Below are positions 19,399 through 28,014 of a stretch of DNA of 64,000 nt, piece by piece. A model generated the notes under the pieces. The model ran no database searches, had not been told where the DNA came from, and was given only the letters and a program-made list of their open reading frames with translations. Source of the stretch: Bacillota bacterium (GTDB taxonomy: Bacteria > Bacillota > Clostridia > Lachnospirales > Lachnospiraceae); assembly GCA_023398375.1 (NCBI GenBank), contig JAEWSH010000037.1, positions 62,001-126,000 of the forward strand, in the 5' to 3' direction. Numbering within the stretch: the stretch's first letter is position 1; each line of letters begins with the position of its first letter. The translations under genes and the position numbers were made by a program.

Positions 19399-21132
19399 CT
19401 ATCCCGGCAACGAATCTCTTACACACAACGCCCCCCACCCAATCTCCGGATTCGGATACTCCCTAAACCCTGGCAGTGGCTTAGCGCCTTTTATCAAATA
19501 TGCCTTCACTTTCTCACCATATAAAAACGGATCATTCCCATTCACAATTCCCCATTCCATTAACATCGCACAGCTTCCTGTTACAAACGGTGTTGCAAAG
19601 GAGGTGCCGGTTTGGGCAGAATACCCTCCTCCCACAGCTGTGGTTGTAATATCAACTCCCGGAGCTACAATATCAGGCTTTACCAATCTAAGCTTCCTTG
19701 TGTAGCCCCTTCCAGAAAACACTGCATAGCTTCCCAGTGCAGTATTATAAGCGCCCACAGAAATTGCCCGGGCAGATGTCGAGGGAATGGTAAGCGTAAT
19801 ATCCGGATTAGGAAACATAAAATTAGTTCCAATTGATAAAGCCTTCTCACTCGGAAGCCACATATTATAAACACCAGATACAATTCTTCTGGGAACTAAG
19901 CTTATCGTCCATATCCCATCTGCAATGTAAGAATTTCTTGGGATAAAATCAATATAGATTTCCTGAGAGGTACTATAGGGGCTGGGTTCTCCATAATATA
20001 ATAATAATTGCGTTCTTTCTAATTCAAAGCGCTGCGGTCCAAGAATCTGCTGTAAGGGGCCAACACTTCTTCCTCCTGGTGATTTAATCATAATATCTAA
20101 GTCATCTGAGTAATCTTTCCATATTTGAAGATTCAAATTAGTTGAATATTTCGCTACCGATATTTCTACCTCTTCTATCACTCCCTCCTGTATAATTCCT
20201 GATGTATGCCCAGCTGTGGCACCTTCATTTCCTGTACCAATGCAGATGCATGATTTCCATATATTTGCAGTAAGATCAATATAGGTTTCTAATAAGGAGG
20301 AGCCATCATGAGAACCATAGGTATTACCAAAGCTTAAATTAATTGAAATCGGCATTTGATAATTCAGGGATTTCTTGACAACATAGTCGATTGCCTGCAT
20401 CAATTCTGTCGTTCTCGGAAAGGAATCAGGTCTTGGTGTTCCAAGCTTTACTACAAGCAATTGGCTCCTTGAAGCAACTCCACGGTATAAACCATTTGAT
20501 GCTCTTCCGTTTCCGGCTGCAACTCCTGCAACACCCGTACCATGTCCGCTCAAGTCACTGCTTGGTACGATTTGCATTTGCTCCTGCTTCGTTTCTGCTG
20601 CCAATGCCAGATTTATTTGTTCACGTGTATATTCAGTCCCGATTTTATATCCAACCGGAGGATTTCCTTGTATTGTCTGATCCCATAAATCTAAGATTCT
20701 TGTTGTACCATTTGGATTTCTAAAATCCGGATGAGAATAATCAATTCCGGAATCGATAATTGCTACGATAATTCCTTCTCCAAATAGACTATATTCCGCG
20801 TTCTGCAGTGTATTAATGCAGGAAGCCGTCCTGCCGTTATTAACAGCAAAAAAGAGACGCTTTGGTTTTTCAATAAATTCTATCTCCGGTACATCCGCAA
20901 GAGCATCCAATAAACTTTCCTTTACCGTCAAGATCGCATACTGATTCATAAGCTTTACAACATTAATATCTTCCGATTGCAGCCTTTCTATGTCCCCAGA
21001 ATATTTCACTATAATATCCCAGGTATTATCTAATTCATTATAGCCAACATTTAAATTTTGGGATTTTTCTCTTTCTCTGCTTGTTGAGTCTAATGCAAGA
21101 TTCAGGATATTTTCAATTTTTTGACTATCCAT
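19399..21132 (-). CDS. Csp-like subtilisin family serine protease (intact triad)
   Basis: This 577-residue S8 subtilase has D127 (A-I-I-D-S-G), H197 (S-G-H-G-T) and S511 (Q-T-G-T-S-F-A). It is more distant from the other two and has a longer N-terminal region. Its C-terminal 50 residues (from N-D-P-F-L-Y-G-E-K to R-D-S-L-P) recur as three degraded stand-alone fragments at 50.7, 52.6 and 57.4 kb. AAAGGA precedes the ATG. The micro-ORF 2 stop codon lies 15 nt before this start, so the two could be translationally coupled. It is the first gene of the subtilase cluster. Confidence 0.9.
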   Translation of the reverse strand: MDSQKIENILNLALDSTSREREKSQNLNVGYNELDNTWDIIVKYSGDIERLQSEDINVVKLMNQYAILTVKESLLDALADVPEIEFIEKPKRLFFAVNNGRTASCINTLQNAEYSLFGEGIIVAIIDSGIDYSHPDFRNPNGTTRILDLWDQTIQGNPPVGYKIGTEYTREQINLALAAETKQEQMQIVPSSDLSGHGTGVAGVAAGNGRASNGLYRGVASRSQLLVVKLGTPRPDSFPRTTELMQAIDYVVKKSLNYQMPISINLSFGNTYGSHDGSSLLETYIDLTANIWKSCICIGTGNEGATAGHTSGIIQEGVIEEVEISVAKYSTNLNLQIWKDYSDDLDIMIKSPGGRSVGPLQQILGPQRFELERTQLLLYYGEPSPYSTSQEIYIDFIPRNSYIADGIWTISLVPRRIVSGVYNMWLPSEKALSIGTNFMFPNPDITLTIPSTSARAISVGAYNTALGSYAVFSGRGYTRKLRLVKPDIVAPGVDITTTAVGGGYSAQTGTSFATPFVTGSCAMLMEWGIVNGNDPFLYGEKVKAYLIKGAKPLPGFREYPNPEIGWGALCVRDSLPG

Positions 21133-21147
21133 AAAAATCCTTTTCTT

Positions 21148-21228
21148 TCATTTTATGCATAAGAAAAGAAAAGTATGGAAAATATTATATTTTCCATACT
21201 TCATTATGAAATAAGCCTCTTCAAGCAT
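21148..21228 (-). CDS. Micro-ORF 2 (26 aa) upstream of the subtilase cluster
   Basis: The frame begins M-L-E-E-A-Y-F-I-M and ends C-I-K. GGGGG precedes the ATG with a 6-nt gap. The first 9 codons match micro-ORF 1. Codons 9-18 form a perfect 14-bp hairpin followed by a T-rich stretch, so a ribosome translating this frame would disrupt a terminator-like structure just before the first subtilase gene. That arrangement resembles a leader peptide. Peptide function unknown; the coding call rests on the ribosome site and the paired copy. Confidence 0.4.
   Translation of the reverse strand: MLEEAYFIMKYGKYNIFHTFLFLCIK
21171..21201 (-). terminator. Perfect 14-bp hairpin with T-rich tail before the subtilase cluster
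   Basis: Arms 21171-21184 and 21188-21201 are exact complements around a 3-nt loop. On the minus strand the tail reads TTTTCTTTTC. It can end the rare-sugar operon or work as an attenuator for the subtilase cluster, since it lies within micro-ORF 2. Confidence 0.75.
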
Positions 21229-21237
21229 GTTTTCCCC
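21202..21237 (-). repeat. 36-nt repeat, copy 2 (ribosome site and start of micro-ORF 2)
   Basis: Counterpart of 14617-14652, same strand, three transitions apart. No third copy was seen in the window by eye. Confidence 0.8.
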
Positions 21238-21291
21238 CGTATCATCTTATCAAATCATCTTACATGGGAAAAAATTTTCTATTTTCACACA

Positions 21292-21930
21292 TTATTCTCT
21301 GTTATCATAATCAACGATTTTCTGATAGATCTCTTCATAACTTATTTTAGTGAAATTCGTCACATCAATCGGAATATTTAATCCCAATTCAATATTGTAT
21401 ACCTTATGGGAAGTTGCAGCGGTGAACTCTTCAAATGTAGGTGCAATCCTAGACATTAAATTAAGCACCTGTGGAGTATATGTCTCAATATGATACTGAT
21501 TTAGCAAATGACCGGGGTGTCTGTCATCTACCTGATCCCTATTTGCACCTCTCTGATATACAGTCTGCATATCTGAATAAAGATAAACCGTTACCGCAGA
21601 ATAACTATTTTCTTGAATCAATTCCTCTAACTTCGGCTTATGTCTCTGATAAAACGGATACTCTATAAGAATCGTTTTGTTTTCCCACATTCGCTTCTGA
21701 ATAGTCAGATAAAATTCTTCAAGGCTCCACCAATTCAGTCGCTCTTTCTGCCCTGCATTATCAAAGCCAAAAATATCCCAGTTCTTTTCCTTAATTTGGT
21801 CATAACTGATTTTTACAATCGCGTTATTGTTCAGATATTTTAAAAATCGCTCTGCCGTTCCACTCTTTCCCGTCCCAGGACCTCCCGTAAAAATAATAAG
21901 CGTTCGTTTTTCTGGAAATTCCTTCTTCAT
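21292..21930 (-). CDS. P-loop kinase (AAA_33/zeta-toxin-like)
   Basis: This 212-residue protein has Walker A G-G-P-G-T-G-K-S at 16-23 and no second domain. It resembles small-molecule kinases of the AAA_33 or zeta-toxin type. It is the last gene of the rare-sugar operon, 15 nt after the PfkB gene and with GGGGAAG as ribosome site. Position suggests a sugar or sugar-derivative kinase, but the substrate is not evident. No antitoxin-like neighbour exists, which argues against a toxin. Confidence 0.75.
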   Translation of the reverse strand: MKKEFPEKRTLIIFTGGPGTGKSGTAERFLKYLNNNAIVKISYDQIKEKNWDIFGFDNAGQKERLNWWSLEEFYLTIQKRMWENKTILIEYPFYQRHKPKLEELIQENSYSAVTVYLYSDMQTVYQRGANRDQVDDRHPGHLLNQYHIETYTPQVLNLMSRIAPTFEEFTAATSHKVYNIELGLNIPIDVTNFTKISYEEIYQKIVDYDNRE

Positions 21931-21945
21931 ACTCTTCCCCTAAGC

Positions 21946-22911
21946 TCAATAAATTCCATTTCTCATAGCCTGAACATTTTCAGGACTAATATTACCTTCC
22001 ATCGGACCGAATGCCGCTACATTCAGCGCACCTGCTGCCGCTGCAATCTCTGCACACTCTTTTAAATCTTTTTGTTCCAGAAGTGCACACAAAAAAGCGC
22101 CAATTGACGTATCGCCTGCACCTGTTGGATCCACGGAATCCACCTGATATAATCCCTGTTCGATAACCTGTCCATCTCTAGTATATATCCTGGACCCTCT
22201 GGATCCTCTTTTTAAAAACAGAATTTCTAAATTTGAATTTTCAAAACATTTCTTTACAGCTTTTTCCACATCTTCTATTCCTGTCAGAAGCTTCAGCTCA
22301 TCAATACCCGGTGCAAACACAGCAGTTATTTCCAGAACAGCATTAATGATTTCCAAAGACTCTTGACTCTTATTTGGATTGGTCAGGTGCTCCATGCGTA
22401 CATTGGGATCAAAACTTATCTTAGTCCCTTGCTCTTTTATCGCCTTTGCAGTCTTTACAATCTCCCATCCATAACTTAGGCGTGCAGTCAGTGCACACCC
22501 CATAACATGAAAAAATTTTGCATCCTTCAAAGACGCTTCTGTAACATCAGGCATCTTAGCTTTCGTTGCCGGAGTATCATCCCAATGGAATAAAAATCTA
22601 CGGTCTCCCTTATCGTCATAAGATACAAATGCACACGCCGTTGAACCATTTGGATCTATCAGTACTTTTGAAGTATCTACTCCATCTTTATTCAGACGGT
22701 TTAAAATACACTCTCCAAATCCGTCTTTCCCAACACCAGAAATAATGCCACAGCTATGACCCATTCTTGCTACAGTAGAAATCATAATGGAAGAAGATCC
22801 GGAGGGAAACGGTCCTCTGAATAATGCAGTTTCATGTAGAGGTTTGTTTACCTCTGTTCTCATAATCTCAACCAAAGCTTCACCCATTGTCCAAATCTCA
22901 GCCAATCGCAT
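21946..22911 (-). CDS. PfkB-family carbohydrate kinase
   Basis: This 321-residue ribokinase-fold protein has the N-terminal G-G region modified to F-P-S-G-S-S-S and the C-terminal signature D-P-T-G-A-G-D-T-S, whose last Asp is the catalytic base. Family members phosphorylate fructose, KDG, tagatose-6-P and similar ketoses. The start overlaps the VOC gene by 14 nt. It is one of two PfkB kinases in this operon (the other at 32231-33175) and they are not close paralogs. Together with two class II aldolases they may give a ketose bisphosphate for cleavage. Confidence 0.88.
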   Translation of the reverse strand: MRLAEIWTMGEALVEIMRTEVNKPLHETALFRGPFPSGSSSIMISTVARMGHSCGIISGVGKDGFGECILNRLNKDGVDTSKVLIDPNGSTACAFVSYDDKGDRRFLFHWDDTPATKAKMPDVTEASLKDAKFFHVMGCALTARLSYGWEIVKTAKAIKEQGTKISFDPNVRMEHLTNPNKSQESLEIINAVLEITAVFAPGIDELKLLTGIEDVEKAVKKCFENSNLEILFLKRGSRGSRIYTRDGQVIEQGLYQVDSVDPTGAGDTSIGAFLCALLEQKDLKECAEIAAAAGALNVAAFGPMEGNISPENVQAMRNGIY

Positions 22912-23329
22912 TCACCGCCTTCTCTTTTTCTTCTTCTGATTTAAATTTCTGAAGAAATTCTACAATTTCCCGGTTTGGCCCAAGAATCGTAAAATATTCT
23001 ACGCCATGTTCCCAGTAAGGAAGAAAAGCCGGTCCCTCATAAAATTCATATCCGGAAGCTTTTGCTTCTTTTATACATTGTGTAATGTCTGTACAGTATA
23101 AAGCAATATGATCAATTGCACCGACTACATTGCATGCTCCTCCATCCTTTTGATACGTTTCAATCAAAATATTTCCCCATTCCAAAAATTTTACAGGATT
23201 TCCATTATAAACCGTTTCCCATTTTAGTCTAAATCCCAATGCCAGATAAAATTCTGCTGTTTTGTTAATATCATCTGTTGGTATACCAATATGCTGGTAT
23301 CCATCTACATACTGTGTAAGCATAATCAT
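22898..23329 (-). CDS. VOC (glyoxalase/bleomycin resistance) family protein
   Basis: This 143-residue protein has two beta-alpha-beta-beta-beta repeats. Likely metal ligands are His in Y-Q-H-I-G-I-P, His in D-H-I-A-L-Y and Glu in R-E-I-V-E-F. VOC proteins include lyases, isomerases and epimerases. Within a sugar operon a sugar-phosphate isomerase or detoxifying lyase role is possible. GGGAGG stands just before the first ATG; a second ATG two codons on is also suitable. Confidence 0.8.
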   Translation of the reverse strand: MIMLTQYVDGYQHIGIPTDDINKTAEFYLALGFRLKWETVYNGNPVKFLEWGNILIETYQKDGGACNVVGAIDHIALYCTDITQCIKEAKASGYEFYEGPAFLPYWEHGVEYFTILGPNREIVEFLQKFKSEEEKEKAVNAIG

Positions 23330-23346
23330 GTTCCTCCCAAAAGAAG

Positions 23347-23395
23347 AGACAGATAGTTTCTAAATCATGTCATACGATTCGAAAAATATCTGTCT
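23347..23395 (-). terminator. Intercistronic stem-loop after aldolase gene
   Basis: A perfect 9-bp stem (23347-23355 with 23387-23395) with a 31-nt loop lies between the aldolase and VOC genes. The minus-strand tail is CTTCTTTT. It probably gives partial termination or RNA-end protection. Confidence 0.5.
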
Positions 23396-23404
23396 GGTTT
23401 TTAA

Positions 23405-24334
23405 TTACTCATAAATGCTTTTCAAAACATATGGCGTTTTCCCAGTACAATTGAAAAGGTCGCAATTTTTAGCGATTTCTGCCGCGATTGCCTGGCGTCC
23501 AGGTCCAATCACTTTACGCGGATCATTTTCTTCTGGTTTCGTTGCACCTTTTACTCCTTCTGAGAATACTTTCTTTAACCCGGTTCCTACATTAATCTTG
23601 CTCATACCCATTGCTACACATTTCTTAAAATCTTCTTCCGGAACACCCGTTCCTCCATGAAGAACAATTGCAATATCAATTTGTTTACGGATTTCTTCCA
23701 GAAGGTCAAACCTAATCTTTGGGTCTGCTTTATAGTATCCATGTGCAGTGCCTATAGAAACTGCAAGTGCATCGATTCCTGTTTTTACAACAAATTCACG
23801 TACGAGAGACGGATCAGTATATGCTTTCCCAGACTCCTCTACATGAACCTCGTCTTCATGTCCTGCCAGCATACCAAGTTCCGCTTCAACCGAACATCCC
23901 TCAATACCATAAGGACTGTGTTTGTGCGCAAAATCAGCAATTTCTTTAGATTTGGCAATATTCACTTCAAAAGAATCCTTGGAAGCATCAATCATAACAT
24001 TTGTAAACCCAACAACAACAGCATGTTTAATCTGCTCAAGATCAGTTGCATGATCAAGGTGGAGGCAGATCGGAACTTCCGGATAAGTCATTGCCAGTCC
24101 TTTTGCTGTATCCGCAATCAATTCAAGAGAATTATTATAATACTTAACAGCTCCCAATGACGCCATTAAAATAACTGGTGCATTCTTTTCTTTTGCACCC
24201 TCTACAATTCCCACCATCTCTTCAAGTGTACTAAAATTATAAGCTCCTACTGCATATCTTTCCTCTGGCTTTACATCTGTTGTAGCTCGTTTAACAGAAT
24301 CTGCCATGATTTGTTTCATGGTTAATAATGACAT
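23405..24334 (-). CDS. Class II fructose-bisphosphate/tagatose-type aldolase
   Basis: This protein of about 309 residues splits a ketose bisphosphate into dihydroxyacetone phosphate and an aldehyde. Zn ligands are visible as His in H-L-D-H-A, His in T-A-H-G-Y, and His in L-H-G-G-T-G. The start M-S-L-L-T-M has GAGGAG 7 nt upstream; 25 extra codons of open frame upstream have no site. It lies 52 nt after the ROK kinase gene. It is one of two class II aldolases in the same operon, which suggests two cleavage steps or two substrate stereoisomers. Confidence 0.9.
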   Translation of the reverse strand: MSLLTMKQIMADSVKRATTDVKPEERYAVGAYNFSTLEEMVGIVEGAKEKNAPVILMASLGAVKYYNNSLELIADTAKGLAMTYPEVPICLHLDHATDLEQIKHAVVVGFTNVMIDASKDSFEVNIAKSKEIADFAHKHSPYGIEGCSVEAELGMLAGHEDEVHVEESGKAYTDPSLVREFVVKTGIDALAVSIGTAHGYYKADPKIRFDLLEEIRKQIDIAIVLHGGTGVPEEDFKKCVAMGMSKINVGTGLKKVFSEGVKGATKPEENDPRKVIGPGRQAIAAEIAKNCDLFNCTGKTPYVLKSIYE

Positions 24335-24386
24335 ATTTTTTCTCCTCTTTATCTTAAAATTCAATAATTCCCTGTTCCGTTGTGTT

Positions 24387-25355
24387 CTATAACGCTCCGT
24401 CCAGTGCATTCTTTACCATAACATATGCACCATACGCTACTACCTTATCATTCAATTGTGAAATTCGTATTCTGTCTTCATCGAACTGAAAACAGGCACG
24501 TCTACTAATCTCATCTATCATGGTGTGCCAAAAATATTTATTTGTTTTAACAATTCCACCTGCCAGAACGATCACATCTGGATCAAACAAATTAATCAAA
24601 TTAGCTAATCCAATTCCAATATACTGACCTTCCTGCTGCAGCATACTAATCGCATAAGGATCACCTTTTTTTGCTGCATCGCCTAAAATTTTACCACTAA
24701 TTTTTTCTAGATTATAATCAATTGATTCAAATGCTTTTGATTTAATTCCATTTTTCATATCTCTCTTCATACGGCTATTTATAGCAGAACCAGATGCATA
24801 AAGTTCAAAGCATCCATTTCCACCGCATCCACACTCTGGACCGGAAAAATCTATAGAAACATGACCAAATTCACCAGCAAACCCATTGCGACCATGATAA
24901 ATTTTACCATCTATTGCTATCCCGCCGCCGCAACCCGTGCTAATAGTCTGATATAAAACAATATTTTCGCCCTTGGCGACACCAACATTAGCTTCTGCAA
25001 GAGCACCAAGATTGCCATCATTTTCTACATAAACAGGAACCCCAAACTCTTCTCTTAGGCAATCACCCAGCGGGAAGTTCTTCCATCCCATCATAGGAAC
25101 ATCTATGATCAATCCTGTCCTATAATCAAGAGGCCCCGGTGCAGCTACACCAATCCCGGAAATATCCTGCTTAGTCATTCCTGCCGTTTCCAAAACCTCA
25201 TACGCGAGCTCTATGGTATTTTGAAAAACTATATCTTCTCCCTCATAAGTTCTGGATTTTTTTACCTTAAAATCTGTTATTGCCTCACCGCAATCATTAA
25301 AAACAACTGCTGTGGTCTTCGTTCCACCTATATCAATAATTAAAAATTTTTTCAT
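24387..25355 (-). CDS. ROK-family sugar kinase
   Basis: This 322-residue cytoplasmic kinase has the N-terminal phosphate loop D-I-G-G-T-K-T and the ROK Zn motif C-G-C-G-G-N-G-C. It lacks a helix-turn-helix, so it is an enzyme, not a repressor. It lies 22 nt after the permease gene of the RbsABC-type importer. In E. coli the allose operon also pairs an RbsABC-type importer with a ROK kinase (AlsK); that similarity is suggestive only. The substrate is probably the imported hexose. Confidence 0.9.
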   Translation of the reverse strand: MKKFLIIDIGGTKTTAVVFNDCGEAITDFKVKKSRTYEGEDIVFQNTIELAYEVLETAGMTKQDISGIGVAAPGPLDYRTGLIIDVPMMGWKNFPLGDCLREEFGVPVYVENDGNLGALAEANVGVAKGENIVLYQTISTGCGGGIAIDGKIYHGRNGFAGEFGHVSIDFSGPECGCGGNGCFELYASGSAINSRMKRDMKNGIKSKAFESIDYNLEKISGKILGDAAKKGDPYAISMLQQEGQYIGIGLANLINLFDPDVIVLAGGIVKTNKYFWHTMIDEISRRACFQFDEDRIRISQLNDKVVAYGAYVMVKNALDGAL

Positions 25356-25377
25356 ATTTCTCCATCATAGTTTCTAT

Positions 25378-26364
25378 CTAGTCCGATTTCCCCTTTTGAG
25401 CCATATCAAGCATTACTGCCAGAATGATGATTGCACCAATTACAATTTTTTGCCAATAAGCAGAAATTTCCATCAGAGTCATACCATTGTTAATAATTGC
25501 AATAATTGCACAACCGAACATCGCTCTTGCTACAGATCCAGAACCTCCAGCTAAAGAAGTTCCACCAAGAACCGTTGCTGCGATTGCAAACATTTCGTAG
25601 CCATCACCCGTTGCAGGATGTCCATTGTTAACCTTAGAAGCAGCAATTACACCCGCCAGGCCTGCTGTGATACCGCAAATCACATGGCATTTTAAAGTAA
25701 CCAGTTTTGTATCAATACCACACATGTGAGCCACTGCTGAGTTAGAACCAACAGCAAATACATGACGACCAAACACAGTTTTCGTCAGGATCGTGTGAAA
25801 AATAGCAACAACAATTACAGTGAATATAACGATGCATGGAATAATTCCCATTTTAAAGCTTTCTGTTTTAATCAGACGACCTGCGCCCAATAAAGAAAAA
25901 CTGTTTGGAAGCCCGTATACAGGACCACCACCTGATATAATGTATGCCAATCCACGAAAGGCCTGCATCAACGCAAGCGTACAAATCATAGGTACCAGAC
26001 GTCTATATGCGACCAGCCACCCAATAAAAAATCCAATGACTGCACCTCCAACAACACCCACAACAATTTGAATTACAATAATTGCTACTGTAGATTGTAC
26101 ATTAAGTGCTAAAACAATTTGCGCTGCGAGGATACCAGTAATAGCCATAGCGGAACCAACACTGATATCAATACCACCAAGAATAATTACATATGTAAGA
26201 CCTGTTGCCAAGATTGCATTCAAACACATCTGCCCAAACAGGTTAATAATATTCGCAGGTTTCAAGAATGTCGCGTTACCAATTGAAAAACCGACCACAA
26301 GCAAAATCAGTACCATAATAACAATATTGTCAGTAATCAACTGTTTTATATTACCTTTTTTCAT
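25378..26364 (-). CDS. Ribose-type ABC transporter permease (RbsC family)
   Basis: This 328-residue protein has eight to ten hydrophobic segments, with the CUT2 permease signatures G-G-I-D-I-S-V-G-S and A-I-A-A-T-V-L-G-G-T-S-L-A-G-G. It makes the membrane channel for the ATPase and binding-protein genes directly upstream. GAGAGG precedes the ATG. It belongs to the CUT2 branch, which imports monosaccharides, in contrast to the two CUT1 systems elsewhere in the window. Confidence 0.92.
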   Translation of the reverse strand: MKKGNIKQLITDNIVIMVLILLVVGFSIGNATFLKPANIINLFGQMCLNAILATGLTYVIILGGIDISVGSAMAITGILAAQIVLALNVQSTVAIIVIQIVVGVVGGAVIGFFIGWLVAYRRLVPMICTLALMQAFRGLAYIISGGGPVYGLPNSFSLLGAGRLIKTESFKMGIIPCIVIFTVIVVAIFHTILTKTVFGRHVFAVGSNSAVAHMCGIDTKLVTLKCHVICGITAGLAGVIAASKVNNGHPATGDGYEMFAIAATVLGGTSLAGGSGSVARAMFGCAIIAIINNGMTLMEISAYWQKIVIGAIIILAVMLDMAQKGKSD

Positions 26365-26430
26365 CTTATTTTCCTCTCTTTTATAACTATATATTTGTAA
26401 TGGTTCTCACTGATGTTTATTGGGGGCTGA

Positions 26431-27918
26431 TTACTCAGAAACTGGACTTGCAAGAGAAATCAAATTCAACTCGGTTATGTCCTGACGACTTAATTCACCA
26501 GTCTGGCGACCTTCTGACATAACATAGGCTCTGTCAGCCACTTTAATAATCTCAGGCATATCCGATGATACCATAACGATACAGCCACCATTTTCAACGA
26601 ACTGATTCATCAAAGAATAAAATTCAGCTCTTGCATTCACATCAATACCTTTAGTTGGTTCATCCAGAATCAATAATTTTACGCCAGCTGCCAACCATTT
26701 AGAAAGGATAACCTTCTGCTGATTACCACCGGAAAGATTTCCACAAAGTGTCTTTGTATTTGGTGCTTTAATTTTCAATTTTTCCATATACTCATCACTA
26801 GTCTCTTTTTCCCATGCTATATTTACAAAACCACTCTTTGCATGGAATGGAAGGTTGGGAAGTGCGATGTTTTCTTCAATACTCTTCTTAAGAAGGAGAC
26901 CCGTACGGCGACGGTCTTCTGTAGCAAGTCCAACTTTTCTACGAATAGCATCTTCTGGATTCTTAATAGATACTTCTTCGCCATACAAAAATACTTTACC
27001 AGATGTGATCTTTGTCGCACCAAAGATTGCCTCTATAACCTCTGTACGCCCAGACCCTACCAGTCCTGAAAACGCAACAATCTCCCCAGCGTTTGCATGA
27101 AAATTTATATTTTCAAATACTCCCTGTCGGCAAAGGTTCTCTACACGAAGAACTTCTTCCTTCGCGGTATGCTCTGGTTTGACATAAGCTCCCAGCTCAC
27201 GACCAACCATACTGCTGACAATTGTCTGTTCGGTTACTTCATCTATTTTATATTCTGCAACTTTGAGACCATCTCGGAAAATAGAACATTTCTCACAAAT
27301 AATTGGCAGCTCAGCCATGCGGTGCGTTACGTAAATCATAGTTGTATTTGCAGCTTTCATTTTACGAATCTGTTCAAAAAGAGAGTCAATTTCTTTCTCA
27401 GAGAGTGACGATGTTGGTTCATCCAATACTACTACTTTTGCATGTTTGGCAATCACCTTTGCGATCTCTACCATCTGCAGCTGAGCGGCTGTCAGAGTAG
27501 CACAAAGTGTATGTGCATCAATTTCAAGTCCCATTTCATTTAGTACTTTCTGAGCATGGGACTCCATTTTTTTTCGGTCAAGCGTTCCGCTTGCTTTTGT
27601 AGGTTCACAACCAAGATATATGTTCTCAGCTACAGTAAGGTGCGGTGCGATGGCTGTCTCCTGCTCAATAACCGCAATCCCGGCATTCAAAGCATCTTTT
27701 GGGGTTTTAAAATTACATACTTTTCCATCAAGAAGTACTTCTCCTCTTGTTGGTTTGTAAATGGATGCAATCATCTTAATCAAAGTGGATTTTCCAGCAC
27801 CGTTTTCGCCAACCAATGCATGGCATTCACCTGGATAAAAATCAATACTGATGTCCTCCAGTGCTTTTACACCCGGAAACTCTTTGGCAATATTTTTTAC
27901 CTGTAAGAACGGTTCCAT
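26431..27918 (-). CDS. Ribose-type ABC transporter ATP-binding protein (RbsA family)
   Basis: This 495-residue protein is a tandem ATPase. The first half has Walker A G-E-N-G-A-G-K-S-T and Walker B V-V-V-L-D-E-P-T. The second half has the degenerate loop G-S-G-R-T, signature L-S-G-G-N-Q-Q-K and L-L-I-L-D-E-P-T. That asymmetry is normal for CUT2 ATPases. GGAGG precedes the ATG. It lies between the binding-protein and permease genes, completing the importer. Confidence 0.93.
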   Translation of the reverse strand: MEPFLQVKNIAKEFPGVKALEDISIDFYPGECHALVGENGAGKSTLIKMIASIYKPTRGEVLLDGKVCNFKTPKDALNAGIAVIEQETAIAPHLTVAENIYLGCEPTKASGTLDRKKMESHAQKVLNEMGLEIDAHTLCATLTAAQLQMVEIAKVIAKHAKVVVLDEPTSSLSEKEIDSLFEQIRKMKAANTTMIYVTHRMAELPIICEKCSIFRDGLKVAEYKIDEVTEQTIVSSMVGRELGAYVKPEHTAKEEVLRVENLCRQGVFENINFHANAGEIVAFSGLVGSGRTEVIEAIFGATKITSGKVFLYGEEVSIKNPEDAIRRKVGLATEDRRRTGLLLKKSIEENIALPNLPFHAKSGFVNIAWEKETSDEYMEKLKIKAPNTKTLCGNLSGGNQQKVILSKWLAAGVKLLILDEPTKGIDVNARAEFYSLMNQFVENGGCIVMVSSDMPEIIKVADRAYVMSEGRQTGELSRQDITELNLISLASPVSE

Positions 27919-27946
27919 TACTGTTCCTCCATTTCATCTTTATTTG

Positions 27947-27978
27947 AAAGTGCCCAGCGCAAATGGTCTGGGCACTTT
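27947..27978 (-). terminator. Intercistronic stem-loop between binding protein and ATPase genes
   Basis: An exact 11-bp stem (27947-27957 with 27968-27978) with a 10-nt loop and no T-run on the minus strand. It more likely stabilises the upstream mRNA or attenuates than terminates fully, raising binding-protein output. Confidence 0.65.
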
Positions 27979-28014
27979 AGACCTATATGATAATTAGTCT
28001 TAAGCTTGTACTAA

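Noticed and set aside
21292..21930. Zeta-toxin reading of the P-loop kinase
   Set aside because: No antitoxin gene next to it and it is embedded at the end of a sugar operon.
23657..24160. 167-codon plus-strand frame
   Set aside because: Antisense to the class II aldolase gene; composition is that of a shadow frame.
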